Position numbers and translations under genes: made by a program
Notes under the pieces: generated by a model
Databases searched by the model: none
The model's input: the letters and a program-made list of their open reading frames with translations, nothing else
What the model was told of the DNA's origin: nothing
Part shown: positions 24,421 through 37,511 of the stretch, piece by piece
Layout of the letters: each line of letters starts with the position of its first letter
Numbering within the stretch: position 1 is the stretch's first letter
NCBI GenBank assembly: GCA_030549775.1
Contig: CM060173.1
Location: 64,298,367 to 64,362,366 of the forward strand
Source: Tamarix chinensis
Lineage: Eukaryota; Streptophyta; Magnoliopsida; Caryophyllales; Tamaricaceae
Length of the DNA stretch: 64,000 nucleotides
Direction of reading: 5' to 3'

Positions 24421-26220
24421 GTTTTTGGTAGTTTATTTAACTAATATAGGGGAATAATTATCGTTTTATGCTTAAGTGGTAAAAATTGCATAAATATTAT
24501 TATTTGAGCTAAAATGATATAAATTAAGTAAATTTAGAATAAAATATTATTTATTAATATTTATTGAATTTTATTTTGTAGGTTTTGTTTTTAAATAAAA
24601 TAAAAAAAAAGGTTTGGACCTTTGGACCAACGGCCAAAGGCCAAAGGCCAAAGGCCAGGAAACGAAGCAAACCAAGCGGAACGTAGCGGCGAGGGCAAAC
24701 CAAACAGGCCGCACAAGAAGAAAAGTCAGCTATAAGAGCTGACGTGGAAAGAAGAAAGCTCAGGGGCGCAAAAAAGGAGAGGCAGCCGCAATAAGGGCTG
24801 ACGTGGAGAAGAGGGCGCAGGGGATAAAAAGTTATAAAAAGTTATAGAGAGAGCCAAAAAGGACGAGCGATAGAGTGCGAGAGGAGCCGTGAGGGGGCGG
24901 CAGAGCCAGAAAGGAGGGCGAGAGCCTTCACAGGTTTGGACGACGAGGAAACAGGCTCGGTAGAGCCGTAGAACGCGAGGTACAAGAGCTGCACGTAAGG
25001 ACATTCAGGTGCACGGAACGGGCAGCACAGCGCCGTCAGCTGAGAAAGAAAGAGAAAAAGAAATTTGTTGCACGGAAATTCAAGGTAAAGAGGAAGAGAA
25101 AATAAGAGGGAAGAATTAATACCGGTAGAATTTATTTAAGATATAATTAAGTTTTATCTAAATAAATTCTTGATCTTTTATTTAAAATTAATTCCGGTTA
25201 TTTCTTTCTCTTATTTTTAATTTATATTTTAGATATATATTTCTGTGTAATTAATTCTATAATTATGGCTGGCTGATTATTTATTGTTAGGGAATGAATT
25301 GAAACCCTAGATTATGATTTGAATTATAATTTTATTTTCTTTGTTTCGTGAGATTGTTTCTTGACTCTATGTTAATTGCTATCGTTTATATGTATGATTC
25401 TGTCAAGTATAGTTTATTTGGTGCATGCCTTGTTCTTGTTCCTCATAAGTGACAGTATGTAGGATTATTTACCTGCTAGGTTGCCATCTAAATATACTAG
25501 AATTTATATGTATAAATTGCAGCTAGGTTAGATAACAATTCACCTAATAGTTTTGTGATTCTAACCGAAGTGGTAAAACGTTTCAATACGTGTGGGTCAA
25601 GGAAAGAAAATACATCTAGACATGCTTTTTGTACTAGTATGGGTACTTAGATTGATAGCCTTCCACTTACACTTAATGCATTAAATCTAGTTAAATATTT
25701 GAGCCGCTTTTTGCTGCTATACTGCTAGTATTTAATAGGGTTAATATTGGCGCTTTGTCGTATTAATTAATTAAGGGAAGTAATATAAGGTGTATGTACC
25801 TGCTTTTGGTGTACAACTTGGTCGATCTCATTCTCATGATTAAATATTGACTTAGAAATAAATATTATATTATGACCTAATCTAGTGGTGGATTTTTATT
25901 TCCCTAACATATTTCTCATATCTGCGGGTTTCCCCATTATTTTTATTATTATTAGTTTGTTTTATTTTATTCCTTTTATTATTTTATTATTTTGATAGAC
26001 CCCCATTAGTATTTTTCTTATTTATTTATTTATTCTGTGTTATTTAGAATTTTTTTTAGTTTTAGTTTTATTTTCAAGCTAGTTAAATAGAGGTGAGCCC
26101 TCTCAATCCCCGGCCTAGAACGATACCCTTATTTACCAGTGCTACAATTGACAACAAGAGGGTTTAAATTATGTTCCGTCTACGGTCACACCAATAAAAG
26201 AGGTACATTTTAACATCCTT
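24421..26220 (+). mobile_element. GC-rich then AT-rich retroelement-like segment, probably an LTR or leader
   Basis: A sharp base-composition island (24610-25080, G/A-rich on plus) stands in AT-rich DNA. It holds three and a half GGCCAAA units (24632-24656), a perfect hairpin GTCAGCT-ATAAG-AGCTGAC (24725-24743) and a second decayed copy of the GCTGACGTGG word near 24800. Downstream is AT-rich sequence ending with GAACGATACCCTTATTTACC, GTGCTACAATTGACAACAAG and GTCTACGGTCACACC near 26120-26190. Phrases like these are familiar to me from plant retroelement LTR/leader regions, but I cannot name the family. No coding sequence; the minus-strand frame at 24726-25004 is a shadow. Confidence 0.4.
24725..24743. 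other. Perfect short hairpin
   Basis: GTCAGCT, loop ATAAG, AGCTGAC. A related GGGCTGACGTGG word recurs at about 24796-24807, so the 3-prime arm is repeated within the same island. Confidence 0.7.
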
Positions 26221-29142
26221 GAAGACATATTTTGTTCACTATAACATTATTTTGGTTCTACTAGATTATATGTTATGTCTTTCACTTTCTAAATATTTTT
26301 CATCGTGTATGTTCTAATATTTTATCATATTTGTTCTAATATTGCAACAAAAAAAGGACTAACAGATTATTATGTCAAAATTTTCAACCCCATGTGTGAT
26401 GTAGGTGAACAATTATTAAGTAATGAGATAATAAAGATTGCATGTAAATTCACTACTAAATTATTTTAAAAGATGTTAATTACTAAAGAAAAATTAGATA
26501 TGAATAAAGAAATGTTCATTGCTATTATCCTAAGTTAAGGTAATAATTTTTTTCAATAATGAAGAAGTGGTGGAGGTTATTAGAAGGATAGAGTAGGAGG
26601 AAAATACAAACAACCAAAAAACAATGGGAATCAACAAAGGCTACAAATTTTATTCAAGAACCTATAACAACTTTGAATGAAGATACATACAAATATATAT
26701 AATCAAATGAGTATAAAAATTTGGCTTAAGAAAATCTCATTTAGTCATCCCAAAAAAATGATATATGTGACTACTATTATTGCTCAATGTACTCTAATAG
26801 CTTATCAAAGTTTGACTCCTCCAAGAACTATATCACCATCTTGTTTTAACTTAGGCATTGGTATTGGTGATTTAGCTAAAAAAAATGATGGACTTGTCTA
26901 TTGTTACTACTTGACATTCTTCAAAAATTTTATAATGTCTAATCTTAGAGGACAATGTAACTTATCAAACTCAAAGTAGAACAAAAAAGACCGAAAACAT
27001 GTAATAACCTTACTTATATTATTCTACACACTTCATGTTATTGATATTGTCATCTTTCATCGAGTTATTATTCATTTGTCACCACTCATCTCATGATATT
27101 TCCTCATGTTTTTACTCGATTTTACCACTATTAGTAATATTTTACCATTGTTCTTATAATATCTTAACATAACATAACTAATATTTGAGAGTTATTGTAT
27201 GGAAAAACTGTTAAAATACTAATCTTTTGAATTTTCATCACTAATGTTTCACCATTTGTTACTAATATTTCACCAATTTATAACTAATATTTCTCTTTAT
27301 TACAATACTAATATTTCAAACTTTTGATTATTTTTCCCCATTATTTTATTGATGTGGATGCACATTTTGAAGAAAAATAAGAAATAGTTTTTCTATCTAA
27401 TGAAGTCTCAATAGTATGATAACAACCTTCAATAAAGGTGGAATAAAATAAACAACAAAAGCTACAAACTAGATAAGATTCAAAAAGAAATACTAAAAAA
27501 AACACAAGGAAATAACAACACATCTATAGAGATTCAATTCAAAAAGATAAAATGATAGCTAAGGAAAAAATAGCAAGATGACCAATAAAAGAAGAGTCAT
27601 AAAGACAAAAAAGAGTATAAGAACAAGATTGAACAAAAAATGGACCATAAACAAGATGACCGGCAAAAAAAAAGATTTAAAAAAGTGTACAAGACAAATC
27701 CCCAACAAAACTAAGATCAAAATTCATCATCAAATTTGTAGCATAAAGGTACCAGCAATTTTAGGTGACGAAAAGAAAAAAGAAAAAAAGTTAATAAACA
27801 AATAAAAAAGGATCAAGGTGTAGATCCTGAGTATGACAATAAATTCTCACCTCTTTTGACATATATTACTTGAATTATTATGCTTATCTAACAAAAATAT
27901 CTCTTATATTAGAAATTTACAATGGAAATTACCATGGGCATAAATTGAATTTAATGATACATGGGGAAAAAATATCTCAAAAAACTTGAGAAATGGAAAT
28001 CTAATCAATCACCGAAGTGACATTACATTAAAATTATTGAGCTGAATTTATTTCTTCAATTTTTTTAAAAAAAAATATAATGATGTAAAATTAAAAAAAA
28101 AGGCATAAAATCAACAAAATGTAAAACCAAAATTTTTATTAGACTAAATAAAACTAAAAACAAATCATGAAAAATATTATAAATTAGTTAAGAATAATAG
28201 AATAAAACTATGGTGTAAAAGAGAAGTAGGTGACCTTGAAAGAAAGAGAAAAAGCAGAGAGTGAATGTTAGCATGAGGACATAGAGAATAGTGCTTTCTA
28301 GTTTTTGTGTTGATTTTGATGCTTAATTTTGTTAATTAATGATGTATCACTTGTTGCACAATGTAACATCATGCAACCTATATTTTGTGGCCTATAAACA
28401 CGGGCACAAAAATTTCATGTTGCAAAACTATGTCCCTTCATAAGGATGATAATAGATTACAAGTTAAATGCCATTAATGTAAAGCTTCCAACAACCTAGC
28501 AATAGATGGTCTCATATATATTGGTCATTGTAGCAAATATACTAAACTCCTTACCTATTTACTAGAAATATAAGAACCAGATCCACCTCATCAACCAATC
28601 CTTCAAAAGAATCCCCTCCAGCCTACAAAGGACTCCCTATGTAGGAAATGTGATGAATTATTTTGTAGAGTGTCACAATAGATAGTCTGAAACATATTAT
28701 TTTGAGAATTTGAAATAGCTCCATAGGCTCTCTACATGGAGGAGTCCATTTGAGAATCTAAAAGAAAACATTGAAGTAATAGAGAAAGATGTACTCACAT
28801 AGATGAAAATGGGATAATGGGTGAGATCGCTTATAGAAACCTCTAACATGTAGCTAACCATGAGACCGTCGAGGCCCTATGACCAATAAATTTGAGCTAG
28901 AAACTATATTTTTCAATAATATTACTAATTTCAATGTCTAAAGGAGAATTTGTATAGCCATTTTTGGAAACCTTAAACTAGACATTCAACCTAGAATCAT
29001 ATCAAAAACCTAGGAAGCATGATGCTTCTAGCAAAAATTATGTAAAGCATTATATATAAAACTTTTCCAGCCACTTTGAAACTGTCAAGCTTATCTTACA
29101 TCCATCACTTGATTTTTTTTGGGTAATAGAACATACGTAATT
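26221..29142. other. AT-rich DNA without a recognisable gene
   Basis: Degenerate CTAATATTTCACC repeats are clear at 27120-27330. A-rich, Lys/Asn-rich open frames (26677-26979, 27578-27805) have no recognisable domain. Near 28340-28400 the CACAATGTAACATCATG phrase hints at nothing known to me. I see no gene, RNA or element boundary. Confidence 0.55.
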
Positions 29143-29762
29143 TATAACACCCCCATTTTTCTCTCCTTTTAAATTGCATTATGAAGGTACTATACAGAAG
29201 TAAAAATGAAAAATAAGGGATGTTACTGCCACATATATCATGAAAAGAGGTATGCACATTAACCTAGCCCATGATAAATGCAAGGATGGGTATGAAAACA
29301 TTAAACAAAAATAAACATAAATCACCATGAAAGGTAAAATTCTTTATCTTACATAAGGATAATCTAAGGTTAAAAAGTTAACTCATACATACTTTAACCA
29401 TAACTAGAACTCCCAACACAAGATAAAACACCAAAAGCCTTACTCTCTGATTCCAACTTAATCTCCCATAATATCCAAATCACCTATGCCAAATTCACTA
29501 AGAAATAATATTTTTAGTACAAAAGTATTGAGTACACACATCTAACCCTAGGAAAATAACATGCTCACCAAAACATACTTATATGTAATAACAAAACGGT
29601 AATAACTTAACATGATACATCACTAAGGCACACAACCACTATAATAAATAACCATACTCTTGATAGCAATAGCAGATGCATAAAATCTAGCATGCTCATA
29701 GAACAACATGGTTACACAATACAAAATAACAAGATCATATATAAACTCAAGATAATACATGT
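29143..29762 (-). mobile_element. 3-prime part of a long LTR, minus orientation, truncated
   Basis: Begins TATAACACCCCC at 29143, the standard TGTAACACCCC terminus with one G-to-A change, followed by a TTTTT run as in the copy at 11596. A CTACTG-like phrase (GGGATGTTACTGCCACA near 29218) corresponds to the conserved GTTATTACCGCCACA phrase near 50051. The copy stops at 29762, where a plus-oriented LTR start begins. Confidence 0.65.
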
Positions 29763-32700
29763 TGTAATACCCAAAAAATTTATTAAATTTTATTCTCAAT
29801 TTATAAAAAAAATTTAACTTGATCTAAAAGATAATTTCTAGGTTATGTTATTTTATTTTAGCCTAACCCCAATCCCAAAAAAATTGTAGATTAAATTTAT
29901 ATTAAATTCTAAAAAGTTAAACCTAAACCTAAATCTAAATTCTAAACCTAAAAATTTTCCCCTTTTCCTTTTTCCTTTTTCTTTTTATCTCCTTTTTATT
30001 TTCCCTTTTTCGTATGTCTTTTTTCTCTCTCTTCTCCCTTCATTTCACAAGCTACCTCTATAGTTCAACACACCTTTATTTATTTTTTCTTTTCTCCTCT
30101 CCTTCTCTCCCAGCCTACAAACCAACCTAACCTCCCCTTTTCTTTACTTTTTTCTTTTCTTTCTCTTCCCACCCCTATCTTCTTCTTCCTCTCCCTTTCT
30201 CATTTCCTCTTCTAGCCAAATAGAGCCCTAAATACCCCTAGATGTTATCCTCCCTTCCCATTCTCATCCATGTAACCTACATAGCCTTCATCACCTACCT
30301 CTACACCACCAACCCCTTGCCAACCTAGCCCTATGCTCTCTTCCATGTCCTTTCCCTCATCTACTCCTTTACATGACAAGCCCATCCTCTATTTTACTTT
30401 CTTCTTCCCATTGGTTTTCTAGCAATTCACACATGTATATATATGTATACATACATATAGGTACAATCCCTCTTCTCCCTTATCTTCCTTTTTCTCTTTT
30501 TTCCTCCCCTCGCGATGCACCAAGCCAGCATGCTCTGCTTTCCTTTCTCCTCCTTGCCGCCCATCACTGCAAGCACTACCCCTTGTTATCTCTCATCACC
30601 TCTAACCAAGCATCCTTCCCTTCCTCCCATATTTTCCACATCCTCCTAGTTTTGACCTACCATCATCCACAACCCCAAACAACTGCCATCCTACTCAATT
30701 TTCTTTCTCCTCCTTGCCCCACCGTCATCGTTGCCACCACCACATACCTACTTTCCCTTCCTTCTCTATGCCTACTTGACCCAACACCACCTTCACCCCA
30801 ACAAGCCCCTCCATTTTTTCTCCTTTTCTCTCTCTTGTTTTGCCTCTCTTTTTCCCTACACTACCACGGACTACACCACTTCTAGTCTCAGTCGCCACTT
30901 ACTGTCTACTAGCATCACCACCTTATCATTGCCTACTAAATTCACTCTAACTCTTTACTTTCAGCCACCTTAACCACTAACCACCAACCACCCTTAACTA
31001 CCATCACCACTAGCCACACTACCCCCTTATTGCTCGCAATCATCACCGCCACCACCAACTCCCATAAGTTCTAGTGCCACCATCACCTCAACCCTTACTG
31101 TAAACCATCAACCCCATCTTTAATCTCCGCCATCACCACCAACTTATCCACCACATCGCCACCATGGCCAATGCCTCATTACCGTCGTGCACCACCCTAG
31201 CCAAACCTCTCACTTTTGATGATCTCTATTTTTATTACTTATCCCTTCCCTTAGTTTCTTTTAGATAAAATTATTAAGTATAATTTTTGTATATTTTAAC
31301 TTATAGGTGATAAGCCCAATAGTAATGGAGGAGGAAGCGTATGTTTTGCATGCTTAGAGAGAGGAGTCACTATGCTAAGGATACATGTCATAGTTAGGGC
31401 TTTTATGTTTAAAATGTGTATTTTTGCTTATTTTGTCATGTTTGATATTATTTTATGGAAATATTATCTTAAAGTTGGTACTATATGATATTTGGTATCA
31501 TATGTTAAATTAAAAGGTAAGAAAATCATAAAAGTATGAGTTTTACATATTGTTGGTTGAGATGAACTGGGATATGAAATATCTATATATAATTGTGGTC
31601 ATGCATTTTTTGGTAATATCATGTATGGGAGGTTGAAAAATCACTCATTTTGGGAATCATGAGATTTTGGCTGAAAATGGGTATTTTGGTTGTCTCATTA
31701 GCATTTTGGTCAATATAGTTTAAAAATAGAATATTAGGTATTTTAATGTGTTAAATGGTTTCAAACAGGTTAAGTATATTAAATGGGAGGTTTGGTTTAA
31801 ATATGACTAGTTTAAGTCTAATAAATGGGAAAAGTAGCTTCAAGCATGAATAGTTAACCCTAGGGGAGGAATCATTATCATATGTCTGAACTGTTGGAAT
31901 TTGACCTTAAATTCTAACTACATTTTTTATACTGCCATTTTAGGTTTACATATTCAATTTGGTGGTTATATGAGTATCATGAGAAATCATCTGATTAATT
32001 TGTGAAATTAGTATTGTGTCGGAAAGGTGAATAGTAACCCTAAAGGCAGGCTATTATCACATGTGTAAGACATAGGATTTATAACTTGATTTTTGGGTAT
32101 GTTGTCAATAATAGTATTTCAAGGATAGGTATCAAATTTGGTGATAAAATAAGCACCAAGGGAGAAGTTATATGAAACTTGAGAAATTAGGGTTTCTTAG
32201 GGTAATATGGCTTAGGATGATATATCGGGACATGTGTCTTACATCATTACATGTGTGCTTGTACGATGACCTTATAATAAATAACCGCGAATAAGATATT
32301 AATCATTTATAGAGAAATATCATTTAAGTCAGGATAGTTGTACATGTCCGTTCCATAGAATAAGAATAATGATCAGGAGTATTTTTATCTTAGTTTGTAC
32401 CTATCCATTCCACCGGATGAGAAAAATGGTAAAGAATGTTTTTCCTTGGTTTATATATTATGAATAATGTTCCATAGGTTTAGAATAGGGGGTCCTTGAA
32501 CTAAAATAAAATAAATCATTGATAAGATATTGATCACTTAAAGTGAAACACCACATGAGTTAGAACCTATTATACCTATTCGTTCCACCGGATGAGAGTA
32601 GTAGCTAGGAGCATTTTTACCTAAGTTGTACCTTTCCATTCTACTAGAATATACTAATGACTAGGAGCATTTTTCTTTAGGTTCTATAACATTGATACGA

Positions 32701-33400
32701 TTCCACCAATTGAAAATAGTGGGGGTTCCTATACTCAAAACGAATAAGATTATGGATAGTGATCGTACAATTACTATTGTAAGGCTTCAAATCAATAAAT
32801 GATTTGGTACTTTTATGTTATTCTATATGCATTTTTATCTCTTGTTGTGATCTTATGACTTTTTGTGACCTTAGCTAATTATATGGTTACCTTACTCAGT
32901 ACGTAGCATGCTAATCATCCTTTTTAAAGATATTGCTTATTTCCAAGAGAAGAGGATATGAGTTTGTGTAAGTCTATGAGGACCTTTTGATGCACTTTTT
33001 GGGGAAGAGTGTTAACCCTATATTTAGGTTTTGGGTTATAGTTAGAGTTAACTGGCTGATCACTTTGAACCCATATACCTCTTGGGACTCTAATTTCCTA
33101 ATGTATTCCTTTATGTAGTTTGCCTTATGCTTGGAGTAACCCTCCAAACATTTGTTTAAGTTTATAAAACCTGTCTCTTTCTCTTCTTTATATTTTTTGA
33201 ATGTTCAATAGTTTTTCCTAATTTTCTACATAAGAATGGTATGGTAAGCTAGACATAGTTCAAGTATGATAGTATCACACAACTATGCTGTCTTACACTT
33301 CCTAATGTGTAAGATAATGGATTATTTATCTTTGACAAATATAGGATCTTTTTTCATGGTTTGTAGAATGACTATATCGACCTGAGTAGGAAGAATGTTG
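29763..33400 (+). mobile_element. Long LTR, plus orientation, 3-prime end uncertain
   Basis: Starts TGTAATACCCAAAAA at 29763. In sense order come: a pyrimidine-rich domain (29950-31220, with CCACCACC and CTTCTTCC runs); a candidate 3-prime splice-like site CTTATAG at about 31303-31309 followed by GAGGAGGAAGCG (as in the exon-like block at 55396); an AT-rich body; motif-A boxes (32340-32730); and a decayed hairpin (32898-32912). The expected GGGGTGTTACA end was not found before gypsy LTR sequence starts around 33400. The 170-aa frame at 30373-30885 is Ser/Pro/Leu low-complexity from the pyrimidine domain, not a gene. Confidence 0.7.
32340..32730 (+). repeat. Motif-A box cluster, diverged
   Basis: CGTTCCATAGAATAAGAATAATG, CCATTCCACCGGATGAGAAAAATGG, TTCGTTCCACCGGATGAGAGTAGTAG, CATTCTACTAGAATATACTAATG and GATTCCACCAATTGAAAATAGTGGG at roughly 60-bp and larger intervals. 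In this copy the core TATAATA is replaced by GAATAA or GAGAAAA, while the TCCACCGG and AGTGG edges remain. Confidence 0.65.
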
Positions 33401-34060
33401 ATGTTGTGTATGATTCAAATGCAACATACAATTGGATTATTTGGATATTCTCCAAGATCAAAAGAATTATAAAGAGAAACCACTAATTTCTATATAGAAC
33501 AACTCCTAAAACTAACACAAGATTGACCTCATTTGAAGAGAAAAGAGTTTTTGATTCAATTCTTTCTTTTCATATCATTTCATATATTTGTGTCTTTTAC
33601 CATTGTATATACAAGTGTATATATATACACATATGAGGCAAAGTTTAACCTCCATTAATTAAGCCCAAATTAACTGACCTAATTAATAAATAGTTAACCT
33701 AACACACGTCTATATGGTATATATAATGAGTTATAGTTACAATGATAATATATTACAAAGCTTACATAAAATATCAAAGATACATAAAACCTAATCATGA
33801 TAATAAATTGAATAATCAATTAATCAAGCTTCATGTCTTGTATCTTTATCTTCCATGTGACTTTGTAGCCCTTGCATTGTCATTATCTTATACACTAAAC
33901 ATCATTGGTGAACTCTTCTTCTTGCAAAAATACGTAATACATGTAAGAATCACTTATTAAAACATTATTAGGGTTATTATGAAGGTGTTCAAGATTTTTA
34001 AGAACAATTGGTACCACCTCTAAATATGCTAACTCTTACCCTTCAACATGAGAAGAATGA
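33401..34060 (-). mobile_element. 3-prime LTR and end of a minus-strand gypsy element
   Basis: Non-coding AT-rich sequence downstream, in the minus sense, of the integrase tail. On the minus strand the sequence near 33960-33700 closely parallels 43100-43300 on the plus strand (ACATGGAAGATAAGG..ACAAGACA..AAGCTTGATTA), so both are ends of the same gypsy family. TATATACACATATGAGG near 33623 may be promoter-like. LTR limits are not clear. Confidence 0.55.
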
Positions 34061-35300
34061 GATGGAGATGCTCCTGCATCATTCTCCCCTTGTAAAGAAG
34101 AATGTTTCATCAAATTAATATCACTATAATAAGAAGATAAATTACCAAAGTTGAAAGTCCAAAAAACTCCTCCATAGGATTCTAGTAATTCTAATTCATG
34201 AGCATTATTTAAACTTTCTTAAGATGTTAGATGTCCCATATGCTCTTGGCATTATTTTATTCTTTCTTAAGTTTAAAAATATTTTTTTCTTAAATTTAAC
34301 CACATCAAGTCTCCTAGTGAAAATATTTCTGTAATTTTATTTAATTTTTGCTTGGTTTTGGTATTTAGCGTTAGATTTATCAATATTATTCTTTATTTGA
34401 TCATGAAGTTTCTTAAGGAATTCAACTCTTTATTTAGCATGATAGTTCTTAATATCACCTTTTGTTAATGAAAGCATATCAATAGGCACATAAGGATTAC
34501 CTCTATAGACAACTTTATATGGACTCGATTGAATTTTACTAGAAGGACTCCTATTGTATGCAAACTCAACATGTGCACATTTTATATCCTAATAAATTAT
34601 ACTCTTATTAGCTTATCATCATAGTAAAGTTCCTAGGGTGTTTGACTATCCATTTGTAGATGATGAGATGTAATAAAAAATAACTTAGTACCTAACATAT
34701 ACCAAAGTGTATTCCAAAAGCAACTCAAAATTTTCACATCTTTATCTGATACTATACTTTTGGGAATACCATGTAACCTTACTATTTCCTTGAAATATAA
34801 ATCTGCCATGAGTTATACCATCCATTTTATTACAAGGAATAAATTGTGCCATTATAGAAAACCTATATACCACCACCATAATAGAACCCTTTTTCCTTAT
34901 TTTCCTAGGTAAACCTAAGATAAATTCCATACTAAAACCCTCCCATAGTTTATTAGGAGTTGGTAAAGGAGTATACAAACCTTTATAGAGGAAACTCTTA
35001 CTCATTTTACAAGTTATACATCTCCCAATAATAACTTGTACTAATATTATCACTTGTGACAAGTAGAAATTTTCTTTTAATATTTCCATAGTTTTATGAA
35101 CACAAAAATGAAAAGTTATACCCCCTAATGTACTTTCTTAACAAGTAAATTAAGTACACTAAAACAACGTACACACAACTTATCAAGTTTGAAAAGAAAT
35201 TCATCTTAAAGCATATAATTACCATAACTATGATTTTTCTTACATTAATTATAAATTTCAAAGAAATAGTCATATATTGCATATAATTCTTTCAACATTT
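34061..35300 (-). pseudogene. Ty3/gypsy integrase, broken
   Basis: Minus-strand reading. The zinc-binding end and core start lie in the open frame 35089-34742: GRCITCKMSK, GLYTPLP, SMEFILGLP and a VVVYRFSIMAQFIPC segment. The first catalytic Asp (SMDF in relatives) is Glu, and the Asp of VVVDRFSKM is Tyr. Further down, frame-shifted pieces include an AEFAYN-like stretch with PYVPIDMLSLTKGDIKNYH (about 34540-34440). The C-terminal tail has GENDAGASPSHSS near 34090-34050, then ELAYLEVVPIVL and YYVFLQEE. The family matches the plus-strand fragment at 1623-2382. Confidence 0.85.
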
Positions 35301-36898
35301 CAAAACCTAATAATTTAGCATTCGATATGACAAGTATCATAGGTCTCTAAGGTAATACATCCGCTACTACATTTTCTTTACTATTAAAATGTTTGACATA
35401 AAACACAAAGGATTTTAAGAAGCTAACCCATTTTTCATGCCTAGGAATAATATTCTTTTGCCCATGCAAATATTTTAGACTAGCATGATCTGAACGGAAA
35501 ATAAATGGTGTATGCCTCAAATAAAAACTCTATGTTTCTAAGCTTCTTAGGATGGAATATCATTCCTTATTATATGTTGAATAATTTGTTTTAGCACCAT
35601 TTAATTTTTCACTAAAAAATGCAATGGCTTTTTTTTTTCTTATAAGAGTACACCTCCTATCCCTACCCCCACTAGCATCATATGTAACTGTAAACTATTT
35701 ATCAAACTTAGGGAAGGATAATACTGATGCATTACATAGCTTATCCTTTAAAGTCTTAAAGGCTTTATGGGCATATTCTCCCCATTTGAATTATCCTTTC
35801 TTCATAGGATATGTAATTAGTGTGGCAATAATTGAGAAGTATTTAATGAATCTTCTATAGAAACTCGCTAATCCATGAAAACTCCTCACCTCATGAATAT
35901 CTTTAGGGATTATACAGTTTTGAATAGCTTGAATTTTTTGGGATCCACTTTTATACTTTCTCTACTTACAATATAACCAAGGAAAATAAGACTCAAAAGC
36001 ATAAAATCATATTTTTCTTAGAGTTTTTCTTCCCTTAGCTTATAAAATAATCTCCTAAAATGACTAAGATGATTAAGTTCATTCTAAATATACACAAGTA
36101 TATCATCTAAGTATACCATAATGAATTTTCCAAGAAAAGGTTGAAGAACTTCATTAATTATTCTCATTAACAAACTAAGTGCATTACACAATCCAAATGA
36201 AATAGCAGTCCATTCATAAAGACCATATTTCATTTTGAAAGTAGTTTTTCATTTATCTCCTTCTCTTATTCTCATTTGATGATATCCACTCCTTAGATCA
36301 ATTTTAGATAACACTTGTGCTCCACATAATTCATCTAACAATCATCTAATCTAGGCATAGGAAATCTACATTTGATAGTTATATTGCTCACATCTCTAGA
36401 GTCAATACACATGTGCCATATACCATCTTTTTTAGGAAAATGTAATGCAAGTACATGATATGGACTCATGTTTTCTCTCACATATCCTTTTTTCTATGAG
36501 ATCCTATATTTGTCTCTCTAATTCCTTATCCTTTTTGTATTAAATCTATAGGAAGGTCGATTAGGTAAAGACATACCAAGTATTAATTCTATAGCATGTT
36601 CTATCTCTCTTTTAGTGGTAATCCCAGTGGTAAGTTATTAGGAAATACATCTTTAAGTTCATCAATAAGCTCAAGGATTACTTTCATTTTTCTCCTCATG
36701 TAAGGAATCCTTGATGATCATATCAAAGAAACTTCCTTCTTCCTTAATACATTCTATCAAAGCCTTTTCATGAAAAAATAAACTCTTTTTTATTTTTGAT
36801 GTTGTTATCATTATCACACTTAGGAGGATTAAGTTTATGCATTTTCTTATATTTTTCAACAAGATATCAATTATTAATAGAAAATCTATCATATTAGT
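35301..36898 (-). pseudogene. Ty3/gypsy reverse transcriptase and RNase H, broken
   Basis: Minus-strand order: [16 protein letters not shown] (about 36440-36390), [15 protein letters not shown] (about 36300-36260), FGLCNALSL (about 36200), [10 protein letters not shown] with an intact YLDD box at about 36096-36107, FLGYIVS (about 35985), then RNase H pieces VTYDASGG (about 35690), AFFSEKLNGAKTNYSTYNKE (about 35620-35560) and FRSDHASLKYLHGQKN (about 35500-35450). Frameshifts and stops separate the pieces. The 5-prime part (gag, protease) is missing: at 36899 an LTR terminus begins. Confidence 0.87.
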
Positions 36899-37478
36899 TG
36901 TAACACCCCAATTTTTCACCACTAAATTTTTTTATTAAAAATAAATTTCGAAAGTATAAAATACTTTGATAAATGAGGTGTACCTAACATGGGTTAAACA
37001 TCTGTTACCTACCCCATATCTAATACATGGCTAAACCAACAAAAATGGTAAAACATCATAATGCATAAATAATAATTTAATTAAAATTATTCTAAAATGA
37101 TTACAATAAATAACCCCAATAATTTATGTTCAAATCATTCCAGAATACACATTAAAGTATGAAATTACATGGGTTGTGACCCAAGGCCCAAAACAATACC
37201 ATGGTCCTTCACGGACCACATCAAGACCATTCATATGTCCTCACTCACAACTGTGGCCCAACTAAGGTAAGTCCTTTAATGGTCATCCCAAAAGCCTACA
37301 CAGGGTCCTCTACTTGTAGGAATGAGTAATTGACTAAGCAAACGGGCAAATTAGTACGCTACGTACTAAGTAAGCCAAACTGCTCCTTCAATGTACACAC
37401 ATATACCAGTTTATCATACACATACACGATATAGATTACAGTAAGCATCATGATAAGACCATATATATACATAAATAC

Positions 37479-37511
<33 letters not shown>

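Noticed and set aside
24726..25004. 92-codon minus-strand frame in the GC-rich island
   Set aside because: No domain, skewed composition, and the plus strand carries the element-like features.
27578..27805. Lys-rich small protein gene
   Set aside because: A-rich DNA; no start context, conserved motif or neighbouring gene supports it.
30373..30973. 170-codon and overlapping open frames
   Set aside because: They lie in the C/T-rich domain of a long LTR; residue content is explained by base composition.
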